Below, piece by piece: positions 36,026-47,606 of a stretch of DNA of 64,000 nt (position 1 is its first letter; the number at the start of each line of letters is the position of its first letter). The position numbers were made by a program, and so were the translations under genes. Under the pieces are notes generated by a model. That model saw only the letters and a list, made by a program, of their open reading frames with translations. It searched no databases and was not told where the DNA came from. Source of the DNA: Acanthacorydalis orientalis (lineage: Eukaryota; Arthropoda; Insecta; Megaloptera; Corydalidae); NCBI GenBank assembly GCA_034766995.1, contig CM068313.1:60389877-60453876 (forward strand), in the 5' to 3' direction.

Positions 36026-36933
36026 CAAGGGGAGGATACGACCTCGGAAATTGATTTTGGGATCAAAATTTGTGTAGTGGTAGGGTATCTGAAAGGTATT
36101 AGTATAGTAACGTACAAGCTCGCACTATCCAGCCATTTTCGAGAAAAAGACTCCAAAGTTTCTGCATCTTATGAGAGAAATTATTTCTGTATCATTCATT
36201 AGCTTGATATCTACGAGTATATAGTAACGCGCAGGCTTGAATTTTCTGACGTGTGAGGTTCGAGTTTTGTTCGATTCATGCAGTTTTTTTTTTACCTGAA
36301 TAATTATTTAATAATTTTAATGCATTTTATTAAAAAAAATATTTAAATAAAGATGAAATAACATTTTCTTGCAATTTTCTTACAAAAAATGTTTTTTTTT
36401 AATTTTTACGATTTTATTTCAGAAAATGGTTTTTTCATGATTTTTTTTAATTTTTTGTATTATTTTGCAAACATGAACACTTAAATATTAGAATATGTTT
36501 GCAAAATAATGCTAACAATTAAAAAAATTCGAGAAAAAATCATTTTCTGAAATAAAATTATAAAAATGTTAAAAAGAGCATTTTTCGAAAGAAAATTACA
36601 AGAAAACGTTATTTCATCTTTATTTAAATATTTGATTTTAATAAAATGCATTAAATAATAATTCAGTGAAGAAAAAAATGCATGAATTGAGTGAGACTCG
36701 AACCTGACACGTCAGACACTTAAAGGTGGCTCGATACCACCTAGTTATCAAACTAGTTGACAACGTTTATAAGTTTCTCTTATAAAACTGATGCGGAAAC
36801 TTTAGAGCCTTTTTCTCGAAAATAGCTTGATAGTACGAGCTGGTACAAGTACTATATTAATACGTTTGGGGTACCCTACCACTACACGAATTTTGGTCCC
36901 AAAGTCAATTTCCGTGGTCCTATCCTCCCCTTG
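36026..36933. mobile_element. fold-back element 1 with tRNA-like modules in both arms
   Basis: The 908-bp element starts CAAGGGGAGGATACGAC and ends in the inverse (GTCCTATCCTCCCCTTG). It is flanked by TAA on each side (36023-36025, 36934-36936). Almost the whole element is one imperfect palindrome centred near 36490 (TTTGCAAACAT...ATGTTTGCAAA). In the right arm, on the minus strand, TAACTAGGTGGTATCGAGCC followed by GTCAGGTTCGAGTCTC resembles a tRNA gene's A and B boxes. The left arm has the matching GTGAGGTTCGAGTTTTG. No ORF. A TWA duplication recalls PIF/Harbinger, but the ends do not prove it. Confidence 0.85.
36694..36750 (-). promoter_or_regulatory. tRNA-like A box/B box pair in fold-back element 1
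   Basis: On the minus strand an A-box-like TAACTAGGTGG...CGAGCC (near 36747-36728) is followed about 25-35 bases later by the B-box-like GGTTCGAGTC (near 36703-36694). These internal motifs bind TFIIIC in tRNA genes and tRNA-derived SINEs. A complete cloverleaf was not established. Confidence 0.45.
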
Positions 36934-37337
36934 TAAGTAAAAGATTGTGAATTAGATCTTTTATTTATTTTTTGTTGTGATATTTTATATATTTTAAAAT
37001 TCTTCATATTACCCTTTGAGAATACTATGCTGCTTCGCCACCTAATCGCTGTGCTCACCAACCCCCCGGCAGGCTTCGCCACCAGTTCGCTAACTAGCTT
37101 TCCTAACATTTTTTTTATTTTTACTTCGTTAAGATAAACAATCATATTCGTCTGTTTACAAGTTTTATGAAAAAAATTATATATTATTAGGTCTTTTTAA
37201 TTAATAAATGAAATTAGTACCACAGGTACTAAATATGTGTTTACTGTATAATTTAAATATTAAATATTTGTGTTTCCATTATATTTGTTTATTTATTTCC
37301 GCATGTTGGAAGTTATCAGTTTCACTGTGAACCACTC

Positions 37338-37339
<2 letters not shown>

Positions 37340-37410
<71 letters not shown>

Positions 37411-37441
37411 GGTTTGAATATATATATATATATATATATAA
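37340..37441. repeat. (TA)n microsatellites
   Basis: TA run to about 37406, CACACGGTTTGAA, then a second TA run. Confidence 0.95.
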
Positions 37442-37526
37442 TTTTTAAGTTAATATATGTTTAAATTTCTTTTGTAGAGTATATTACAGCCCTACGAAAT
37501 TCTAAACAGAGTATTACCAACTTGAG

Positions 37527-37690
37527 CAACGCATAAAATAGTGGAAATTTATTTGGAAAAACAATCGGAGTATAGTTTTCCGTTAAAGAGAAATTCGTAG
37601 AGTTTTCAATGTAAGAAATGCCACTTATGCATTAACAGTTCACAGGTAGTTTGCGGAACTCGATAGAAGTACCGAATGAAAAATCATCTA
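37527..37690 (+). pseudogene. Tc3-like transposase N-terminal HTH fragment
   Basis: With stops, the frame reads QRIK*WKFIWKNNRSIVF, then REIRRVFNVRNAT and LFAELDRSTE. This is the first HTH of the DUF4817-type Tc3-like family (QRxxIVExYxxNxxSVxxTxRxxRRxFNVR...FxxTGS). Confidence 0.65.
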
Positions 37691-37861
37691 CTAACTCATC
37701 ATTCAGCATGAACAGCACTTAAAGTGTCAAATCACCACTGCAGTTTAATGAACACTGCTATAGAATTCACAAATTATGACCCAGTGTGTACTTTTGAACC
37801 ATATTATCAAAAAAATATGAGCATCTAAGGGTGTTTTTGTAATAAAAATTCACAGTACTTA

Positions 37862-38886
37862 CAAGGGGAGGATACGACTTCGAAAATTGAGTTTGGGGAT
37901 AAAATTAATGTTATGGTAGGGTACCCCCAAAGGTATTAATATAGTTACTTACTAGTTCGCACTATCCAGCCATTTTCGAGAAAAAAGACTTCAAAGTTTC
38001 CGTATCAGCCTTATAAGAGACATTTTTTTACCAGTTGTCAATTAGCTTGTTAGCTAGGCGGTAGCGAGCTCTCTTCAAGTGACAAATTCGAATATCACTC
38101 GAACCATGCAGATTTTTTTCTTCACCTGAATAATTATTTAATGCATTTAATGCATTTTACTAAAAAAAATATGTAAATAAATATGAAATAACATTTCGAT
38201 GCAATTTTTATTTCGAAAAATGCCCTTTTTTAAATTTTTATAACTTTATTTCAAAAAATTATTTTTTCACGATTTTTTTTTATTTTATTGCATTATTTTG
38301 CAAACATATTCTTGTATTAAAGTATTCACGTGGTATATTAACCCGTTAAAGTGATCACGTGTTGTATCCATGAAATAATTTTAAATCTTTCTCTATGCAT
38401 AATATTGCGTGGAACATACCACATGAACACTTTAATATAAAAATAGCAAAATAATGTAAAGAATTAAAAAAAAAATCGTGAAAAAATCATTTACTAAAAT
38501 AAAATTGTAAGAATTTCAAAAAGAGCATTTTTCGAAAAAATATTGGAAGAAAATGTTATTTCATATTTATTTAAATACTTTTTTAATAAAATGCATTTAA
38601 AGTATTAAATAATTATTCGAGTGAAGAAAAAACAAAACAGTATAGATAGGTAGTCGAACCTGAAACATCAGAGATGTGAAGCCTGAGCGTTACTGTGTAA
38701 CTATCAAGCTAATTGACTACTAAAGAAAATATTTCTCTTATAAGCTGTGGAAAATTTGGACCCTTTTTCTAGAAAATGGTTGGATATTGTAAGCTGGTAC
38801 ATTACTATATTTATACCTTTATGGTACCCTACCACTACACAAAACTTAGTCCCAAACTCAAATTTCGAGGTCGTATCCTCCCCTTG
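37862..38886. mobile_element. fold-back element 2 with tRNA-like modules in both arms
   Basis: A second, 1025-bp copy with the same ends (CAAGGGGAGGATACGAC / GTCGTATCCTCCCCTTG), flanked by TTA on both sides (37859-37861, 38887-38889). The arms are inverse copies. The centre is longer and holds a nested palindrome (ATTAAAGTATTCACGTGGTA...TACCACATGAACACTTTAAT). Left arm: TAGCTAGGCGGTAGCGAGC then AAATTCGAATATC, strongly tRNA-like. Right arm (minus): AGCTTGATAGTTACACAGTA then CAGGTTCGACTAC. The different target duplication from element 1 shows a separate insertion. Confidence 0.85.
38051..38097 (+). promoter_or_regulatory. tRNA-like A box/B box pair in fold-back element 2
   Basis: TAGCTAGGCGGTAGCGAGC at 38051 is one base short of the tRNA D-arm consensus TAGCTCAGTTGGTAGAGC. 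About 15 bases further, ACAAATTCGAATATC at 38082-38096 stands where a tRNA has GGTTCGAATCC. The order and spacing fit a tRNA-derived pol III promoter. Confidence 0.5.
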
Positions 38887-39033
38887 TTAGATGTAAAATT
38901 TATACTGCTCGGAAAAAACTGCAAATCAAACATTTTTGAAAACTTAATGTAAACAGTAAATAGGAATATTGTTTTAAATGATTAATTCAAGTCGGGCTGA
39001 ACTGTTAAATTTATAAAATAATTGCTTACTTAC

Positions 39034-39168
39034 CAAGCAGTTGTTCAAGATAAACACACTGATTGTTATGATAGTTTTCATTGGAAGGCGTTCTCGTTGA
39101 TTCCACATCCCCGCTCAATTCACCAGACGCAACCATCAGTCCTAAACGAGCAGATAGCTCTTCAACAT
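39034..39168 (-). CDS. internal coding exon of an unidentified host gene
   Basis: On the minus strand the segment is preceded by a pyrimidine-rich tract ending TTTATTTGCAG and followed by GTAAGTAAG. It is 135 bp, so frame-neutral, and much GC-richer than its surroundings. Only one frame is open: two bases, then VEELSARLGLMVASGELSGD, a middle rich in Glu/Ser/Thr/Asn, then QCVYLEQLL, ending with one base. The exon is therefore phase 1 at both ends. No transposon homology. The upstream exon at 54349-54430 ends with one G and would complete a GAT (Asp) codon across the junction. I do not recognise the protein. Confidence 0.6.
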
Positions 39169-39570
39169 CTGCAAATAAAGTTTGAATTATTAAACTTACA
39201 TTTTTTATATAAAAAGATCTCTTCAGATTTCTTCAGATGCTGATGCTTTCATACTCAGAGCGATAACATACAGCAAAATCTAACTAATAATTGCTTAGGC
39301 ATATTTTAACAGCAATATCATTATCTTAAGACAGGTAAAGTTCAGGAAAACATTTTGGTTTATGGTAGAGTGAAAACTAATTTGTAAAAGTGATCTTAAA
39401 CAGTAATAAAAACTATAATCCAATTATTTTCTTACAAAAAAACCGGAATTTTATTTATTGTAGTGATAATTAATTGAAACATTTATAACTGATCAGAGAA
39501 GTACTCTCGTTGAATTTCTGAAATAGTTTGTGAAGTTTGTTTTTAAATTTGAATGTTATTTTTTTTAATT

Positions 39571-40200
39571 AAGGTAATTTGAAAATTTTCCGAATAAAAG
39601 AATGTATTTATATTTTAGTGATTATTTTTATTTTTCTATATAATCTCTATGAAGTTTAAAACACAGTATCCAGCGATGCTCCAGAGTCATTAAGTTTTTT
39701 CAAGAACCTCAAAACAGTGGTTTACTCCCCTTTTCAGTTCATCATTTGAAGAAAATCGCTTACGACTTAAGACTTTTTTGGCGTTTTGGAATAGATGGAA
39801 GCTAGATGAAGCTAAATGAAACTAATAAGGCAGACGGTGGAGAAAATCTTACTTAAATTCGTTGATTTTGCTATATGAAAGGCATTTGTATGAAAATGTG
39901 GCATTGGCATAAACTCGGTATTTCTTTACGAATTTTTCGTTTTAATTAGTCAAAAAAGTTTATATAGAACTCTCTTGTTCATAGTTTTACTCTTAAGAAG
40001 ATAATTAATCAGCAATCTTTTCTTAGCATCCGAGAAAATGAAAACAACATCTTTCGTGTAGACAAAATGAACTTGGTTTATTTTTGGTGACTGAAAATCA
40101 CAATGATTCCATTATTTATAGACTCTTGTTTTGTTTTTCATATTTAATGATGGACTTAAGTTTCATCGGTGGTTATAAATTGACGATTAAAGACAGTCAT
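39571..40200 (-). pseudogene. mariner transposase C-terminal remnant
   Basis: The minus strand ends LEHRWILCFKLHRDYIEK (stop near 39628), the usual mariner C-terminus (LExRWxKCIxLxGDYIEK). Further upstream are decayed blocks (NLMTLEHRW, LKSKTMNKRVLYKLF). A terminal repeat-like AGGTAATTTGAAAATTTTCC starts near 39573. Heavily degraded. Confidence 0.6.
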
Positions 40201-40291
40201 ATCCTTTATAGAACGGTCCAAAAACTACTATCTAATTTATTATCTAAATTATCAATTTCTAATTTATACTCTATACCCTAATTTTTATATA

Positions 40292-40787
40292 TTAGGTTGG
40301 TAGGAAAATAATTGAGGCTTTTGTTTTCTGAATTCTAACCTTATTTTTTCAATGAAAGTGTCATTTCATTGTATTCAAGTTAATATCATTTTAAGGAGCA
40401 TTTTTCGGTCTGTATTTTGGTAACATCGACTTTGGTTTTATTATAAATTTTGTTTCAAATTGAGCTATTAAATTAAAAATGGAAAAAAAGCAAATAAGAG
40501 CACTTTTTTGTATGAGTTCAAAATGAGTGATAAAGAAGAAGAAATTGTCCATAAACTAAACGATGCTTTTGTTGTGGGTACTGTTAAGAAAAATATGGTG
40601 CAGTGGTGGTTCCAAAAATTTTGTGGTGAAGATGAGACTCTTAAAGATGAAGAAGAAAATGCACAAAAATTAGAAAAAAATTAGGCGCCAGTCATTCAAC
40701 AGTTTTGGGCCATTTAAAACAGCTAGGAAAATCAAATACATATGAATTTGAAGGTCGTAAACCGAAATTATTTTTCTACCAATCTAA
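40292..40787 (+). mobile_element. mariner-derived MITE with transposase HTH remnant
   Basis: Ends TTAGGTTGGTAGGAAAATAA and TTATTTTTCTACCAATCTAA. Interior MSDKEEEIVHKLNDAFVVGT, then MVQWWFQKFCGEDETLKDEE, then a deletion into KLGASHSTVLGHLKQLGKS. Flanked left by an inverse copy of the 19890-type repeat (40195-40290). It is separated from the next mariner by a single TA (40788-40789). Confidence 0.88.
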
Positions 40788-40789
40788 TA

Positions 40790-42185
<1,396 letters not shown>

Positions 42186-42299
42186 TTCTATAAGTGTGTA
42201 TTTGTATATACTTGCGAAAAATATTTTTTTGTAAAGCACAACTATGTTTTGATTAAACAAAAGTATACAAAAGTATTTAAACGATTTATTATATAAAGA

Positions 42300-42658
42300 A
42301 TGTACATAAAAAATGTTCTTGTAATTGATATTGCATTTTTTATACTCGTATGTGTTCTACGCAAAGTCATCTTCACATGAACATTTTTTTATACATCATT
42401 ATAAGGAAAAAAGTTTGTATGAAATTTTAATAGAAAAACCAGAGGAACGAATAGGTTCACGCGACTGTTCAAACAAAGAAAACCATGATAAAACACAGCG
42501 GTTGTACAGAGATACCAGCATTGAAATTCACGTGTGAACTTGGAAATAGTCGCTCGTATGTAGGAACAGAATCGTAAATAAATTCTCGAAATTGTTGGAA
42601 ACGGTTTGGATTTTCTTTATAAAGCTACAAAATTAATTAAAATACACACACATGTTAA

Positions 42659-42660
<2 letters not shown>
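42300..42660. other. no gene confirmed
   Basis: A 70-codon frame (42325-42537) is basic/acidic and unlike the AT arrays, but it has no recognised domain and no splice or start context. Left uncalled. Confidence 0.35.
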
Positions 42661-42710
<50 letters not shown>

Positions 42711-42711
42711 G

Positions 42712-42792
<81 letters not shown>

Positions 42793-42871
42793 TTAATACA
42801 TATATACACACATTCACTTTTATACAAGTAGCTTTCTAATACAACTGAAAAATTATGCATTAAAAATATAC

Positions 42872-42936
<65 letters not shown>

Positions 42937-42944
42937 CATATATG

Positions 42945-43011
<67 letters not shown>
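42661..43011. repeat. (TA)n microsatellites, two arrays
   Basis: Arrays at about 42661-42802 and 42883-43011, with GTATATA and AAATATA interruptions. The second ends at the left end of the next mariner. Confidence 0.95.
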
Positions 43012-43013
<2 letters not shown>

Positions 43014-43014
<1 letters not shown>

Positions 43015-44246
43015 GAGGTTGCATTGAGAGCTACTGTTTTTTTAGTTTTTTTTGCATTTATTTCAATAACAAAACGTGTTAATAAATTAATCAAAGTATT
43101 TACTCTCGGAAGCTATGACTTTTTTCCACTTTTCAGGCAAAAGTTGAATTCCGTGACGAAAGAATGGTCTGTCTTTTGACTCAATCCATTTAGCAACCCT
43201 ATTTTCTGCATCTACGTAGTTATGGTAATGTGTATCTTCCAAAGCGTTTTGCATCGATCAGAACAGATGGTAATTGCTTGGGATCAGATCCGGAGAATAT
43301 GCTGGGTGCGGTAGAACCTCCCATTCGAGCTCCATCAGTGTTGGTTTCACGGCTATAGCAACATGGGTCCGAGCTTTTTCATGGAAAAGAATCACTTTTC
43401 GGCGATTTGATGCGATTGATTGTAGTTTTTGCATCAAATTATCATTCAAACGCTCCAATTGTCGATAACGTTTATATCCTTCGGTTTAAATAGTTCATAA
43501 TATACGATAGACTCAATATCCAACCAATTAAAGAGCATTGCTTTGTGACTGTAGATGTTTCGCTTTATTTCGATGGTTGGCCAGGATAAATCCATGATTT
43601 CTTGCGTTTCATTGTATTGAAATAGATTTATTTTTCATGGACGGTCACGATACGTCACAAGAAACTATTCTTTCTTGCCTTGCAACAAAGAAATCAAGAT
43701 GATTAAACGATTATCAATGGAATGTTCGGTTAATTCGTGTGTCAGGAATCTTCCTTATTTCAGGAGCTTTCCCATTGCTTATAAACATCATGACATGATT
43801 AATTTATCGACTTCGAACTGTTAAGCCAATTCTTTGAGGAGTTCCTTCCAACAGAACTTGCAATTGTTCATTTTCGATCTTTTTTGATTGACCTGGCCGT
43901 TGTTTGTCGTGAACGTCACAATCACCACTATTGAATTGTCGAAACCAATCACTACATACTGTATCGGATAGAACAGATTCACTATAAGTTTTCGTAAGCA
44001 ATCGGTAAGCTTCAGCAGCACTTTTTTTCAAATCAAAGTAGTGTAGAAGTACACATCGGAAAAACAACTTATCGCGTACCATTTTAATTCGGTTATAGAA
44101 AAGCACTTGTGTAAACAAAGGATAGCATTTGATGACTGAATTTTAGTAAGAAATGCTCACACTTCAAAATGACATGAGACACATGTCACTACCCACAGTA
44201 TATGCACCTAGAGCCATCTACACGTAAACAGCAACTTTCAAAGCAA

Positions 44247-44250
<4 letters not shown>
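43014..44250 (-). mobile_element. full-length mariner (mauritiana-like), coding region decayed
   Basis: Left end AGAGGTTGCATTGAGAGCTA; right end, in inverse, TGAGTTGCTTTGAAAGTTGC. It is about 1.24 kb and sits between TA arrays on both sides. Relatives in the window: 57026-57300, 59062-60348 and a terminal scrap at 61885-61940. Confidence 0.88.
43110..44080 (-). pseudogene. mariner transposase pseudogene (mauritiana-like), catalytic residues altered
   Basis: The start MVRDKLFFRCVLLHYFDLKK runs through KSAAEAYRLLTKTYSES, SDWFRQFNSGDCDVHDKQRP and GQSKKIENEQLQVLLEG, then a stop. Later blocks: MERLNDNLMQKLQSIASNRR, VILFHEKARTHVA and EVLPHPAYSPDLIPSNYHLF. In active relatives the last two read FLHDNAxxH and SPDLAPSDYHLF; here the second Asp is Glu and the third is Asn. 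Those changes plus the stops make it inactive. Confidence 0.88.
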
Positions 44251-44296
<46 letters not shown>

Positions 44297-44307
44297 TACA
44301 TATATAT

Positions 44308-44359
<52 letters not shown>

Positions 44360-44375
44360 ATGTGTATGTGTGTGT
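44251..44375. repeat. (TA)n-(GT)n microsatellite abutting a mariner end
   Basis: Starts right after the mariner end; CACATATACATA interruptions; ends in GTATGTGTGTGT. Confidence 0.93.
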
Positions 44376-44509
44376 ATTATATCATTAGTTTGTCAAATTA
44401 TCTGTTATTAAGAATTATATGTCATTACTATAAACATTAAACGTAACGAAAGATGAAAAACTGTATACTTAGTAATAAAAAAATGTAATCACTGGTAATA
44501 TGAGTATGT

Positions 44510-44533
44510 TCATACATACATATATGTATATGG

Positions 44534-44592
<59 letters not shown>
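44510..44592. repeat. (TA)n microsatellite
   Basis: Preceded by CATACATATATGTATATGGG. A shorter CA/TA compound run lies at 44786-44832. Confidence 0.95.
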
Positions 44593-44596
<4 letters not shown>

Positions 44597-44798
44597 GTCA
44601 TAACAATAACTCAGTGTCACGCATTCAATGGAAAAATGGAAGAAAACATCTGTTGGAATTGGTTTCGGGTGGCAAAAAATATATATACGCACTGACAAAA
44701 ATACGAGTCTGAATTCTTGATCACCGTTTTCATTCACAAAAATTCACTTTCTGGTTCTCATAACTATTTGTAATTTGTATTAACATACACACACACAT

Positions 44799-44831
<33 letters not shown>

Positions 44832-44989
44832 CATATACAATATGTAAATGTGTGCGTGTACAATAAGTGTGAACAAGAGATAAGCGCCTGTTTTACATAA
44901 ATATTATGTTCATTCATAAAAAGAAAATGAATTATATGTGTTCGTTTATCTCATTAATGTTCACAAAGTTGTTCTGAATGAATCTAGTT

Positions 44990-45455
44990 TATGGTCTCGA
45001 TTCTTATACGCACGTTTATTTATACACATTATGTTGTTTTTAACTCTGTTATTTTTTTATAGAGTGTAGAATTTGATATAAAATAATATATAGCGTCTGA
45101 CCTTAACGACGTGCAAAGTATGCACTGAATAGCAGTTGTAAATTAAAAATTCAACATCTGTTCGCTTCTTGGCGTTTTCACGAATTCGAATGCCCCGACG
45201 AAAGTTATTATAAGACTCGATCATATCGATCATTCGAGAACGATTTATGATTTTGAATAATGAAAATTAAAATCGCGACACGTGTTACATTGTCGTTCCG
45301 GTTTCTTGTACATATGTGTTTGTATTCAGAAAAGGAACGGATTCGTTCCGTCGTGAGATTGTAAACATTTGAGACAGTTGTGTAATTAACACATTCTGAA
45401 ATAGATTACTAATCAGTGATGGGATGTGAGCTATGTCCATTACAAGATATATAAG
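44990..45455. other. low-copy-looking sequence, no gene seen
   Basis: Moderate G+C, no terminal repeats and no transposon homology. No exon with both splice signals was found. Confidence 0.3.
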
Positions 45456-45690
45456 CAGAGGTGGGCAACTTCTTAATAATTAGAGTGACATATAATACTT
45501 TTCATACATTTTTGAATGTTCAAGAGTCACAGAAAATATTATTTAAAAATTGTATTTATAAATAATAAAAAATACAACTGTATAGTAGTTCTACTCACTG
45601 AAGTAGAATATGTTTAATCTGTACTCGTGGAAGATTTTGATTGAGTCTTCATTTTTACAGTTAATAGTTTGACCCGAATGAGAGTATTAT
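45456..45690 (+). mobile_element. hAT-type element, 5' fragment
   Basis: Starts CAGAGGTGGGCAACTTCTTA. It aligns with the left part of the element at 54888, including CTTTTCATACATTTTTGAAT and AATAAAAAATACAACT, which here are uninterrupted. It is truncated near 45660-45690 where the copy B repeat begins. It serves as the empty-site version of the MITE insertion found in the 54888 copy. Confidence 0.8.
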
Positions 45691-45699
45691 ACAAAATCA

Positions 45700-46772
45700 T
45701 ACAAATAGTTACATCGTTAGGTTAATTAGCCGTTGTTTACCAGATATGGAAAGAAAAGGTTTTTACACGAAACATTCTTCTTCAACATTTAAAAGACATT
45801 GTATAACAATAAAACAATCTGGTTCTTCCAACTGTAAAAATTATTTTAAAAATAAATTTAGGCAACGGTAATTATTCATCAAGAATCCAAATGTCGCCGA
45901 GAAAAATAAGGGTAGTAAACCCATCGTTTGTCGCAAAAACGTTCAGAGATTTCACAACTTTATAACACGATTATAAATTTCGTTAATTATTGCTTACACT
46001 CTTACTATTAAACGTTATGCAAAGCACATGCTATGTTTTAAGTACACATGTTTCATTTAATCTCGAAATAAGCATACATATTCAACAAGGCCTAATAGCC
46101 TTTCAGATTCCTATGAAGTCTTCCTCAAAAACCTATAGTGTTGAAGCTACGATCAATAATCAATCAAATTACTCGTACATGTAACAATTTGTAACTAAGA
46201 ATAACGCGAAACTTGTCACTTACAATTATAGTTAACGGTAAATAAAACAGTATAAATATAAAGTTGTGAGACCACCAAGACGAGCACAAAAAGAGTACAA
46301 TAAGAGCACACATAGAGTAAATTCAACAGTAAGCACACGAGAGTAAGTTTGGGAGTACAACACAACACACGAGTACATATGACATCGCGAGTACACAATC
46401 AGGAGTACAGCAAGAGTAAGTTAAAGAGTACACAGTCAAGAGTAAGTTTTTAGAAGAGTGCAGTACAAATCACACAGTGTAATTCACACACAGAGTAGTA
46501 CTCCAAAACGCGGTGTAATTCATACACAGAACTTGTACCAGAAATCAATGTAATTCATACACATCACAGTTTAGTCTTTGTACTGATACAAATAATTCAA
46601 TTTAAACCATTTATATTCACGGTATCAGAGACCAATATTCATTTTAAAATAAAATATAGTTATCATTAAGTTATTAAGTGTATGCAGTTTGATTTTACAG
46701 AAAGTCTGCATAAATTTACTGCATCAACTCATTTACACATAATAAGTATATGAAAAAACATATTTGAAATTG
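45700..46772. repeat. dispersed repeat, copy B (partner 5690-6786)
   Basis: Colinear with copy A, differing by scattered changes and small indels. It has the same GAGTAC motifs and GTGTAATTCA units, and likewise ends at the TTAA where the piggyBac element begins (46773). Confidence 0.7.
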
Positions 46773-46976
46773 TTAAACCTTCATCCGTCCCTCGGGTCTA
46801 TTCAAATGTGTAACTTACTGAATTTATCTGATATGTTCTCATAAAATATTACACAAAAATTCAATAAATTATGATTAAACTTTACACCGCTATAAAATAA
46901 GTAACACTAAAGATCTTTGAGTCTTAAATGTTCCGCATTAATTTCTAATAATTAATTTGTTGTAATTTATATTATT

Positions 46977-47543
46977 TTGAATTTAAAATATATAATGAAG
47001 TGTGTTATCCTTCAAAGTACCTTACATAAAAGTAAAGACTTTACAAGTGACACCGAGAAAAAGCCACAAATCATTTTGGATTATAGTAAAAGCAAAGGCG
47101 GCGTTGATACAATTAATAAAAAGATAGCTTGTTACATTTGTAAAAGGAAAACAAACAGATAGTCAGTTGTTGTGTTATTCAACATATTAGACGTGTCAGT
47201 GAATAATGCATTTGTGCTTTTCACTAGTGTTTCCCCAGATTGGAACATCAATAAACATCAGAGACGACGGCTCTTTATCGAAAAACTGGTCGAATCTTTG
47301 ATAAAAGATCATAATGCCTAGAAGAGTTTATCCCCCACGGTCTCTAAACTGTCAAAATTTAATAGCTCTTGTCTTACAGCATCTAACATAAAACATTCTT
47401 CACCGACAACATCTATAAGTGAGTGAACGGATAAAAAAGGGACCGCAAAAAGTCGGACGACCAGCACACATGAAAGTGTAAACCGTAACAAATTTATCTG
47501 CAAAATTCATATAAAATCTGTATGCCCCCAGTGTATGAACTAA
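46977..47543 (+). pseudogene. piggyBac-like transposase, C-terminal fragment (copy B)
   Basis: KKPQIILDYSKSKGGVDTIN carries the third catalytic Asp region. It stays in frame through CKRKTNR, where TGG is replaced by TAG, then SVVVLFNILDVSVNNAFVLF, DWNINKHQRRRLFIEKLVES, and a Cys-rich tail ending CNKFICKIH..VCPQC at 47541-47543. Copy A has TGG here but carries a frameshift a few bases upstream, so the two copies decayed separately. Confidence 0.88.
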
Positions 47544-47606
47544 AGTATTTATGTATTCAATTTGTTTTTTTCTATTCAATTTGTTTTTATTTTGTTTTAA
47601 TTTGAA

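Noticed and set aside
36882..37145. 87-codon minus frame with GC-rich core (AKPAGGLVSTAIRW)
   Set aside because: It overlaps the end of fold-back element 1, has no domain and no exon borders. Composition is odd but not enough for a call.
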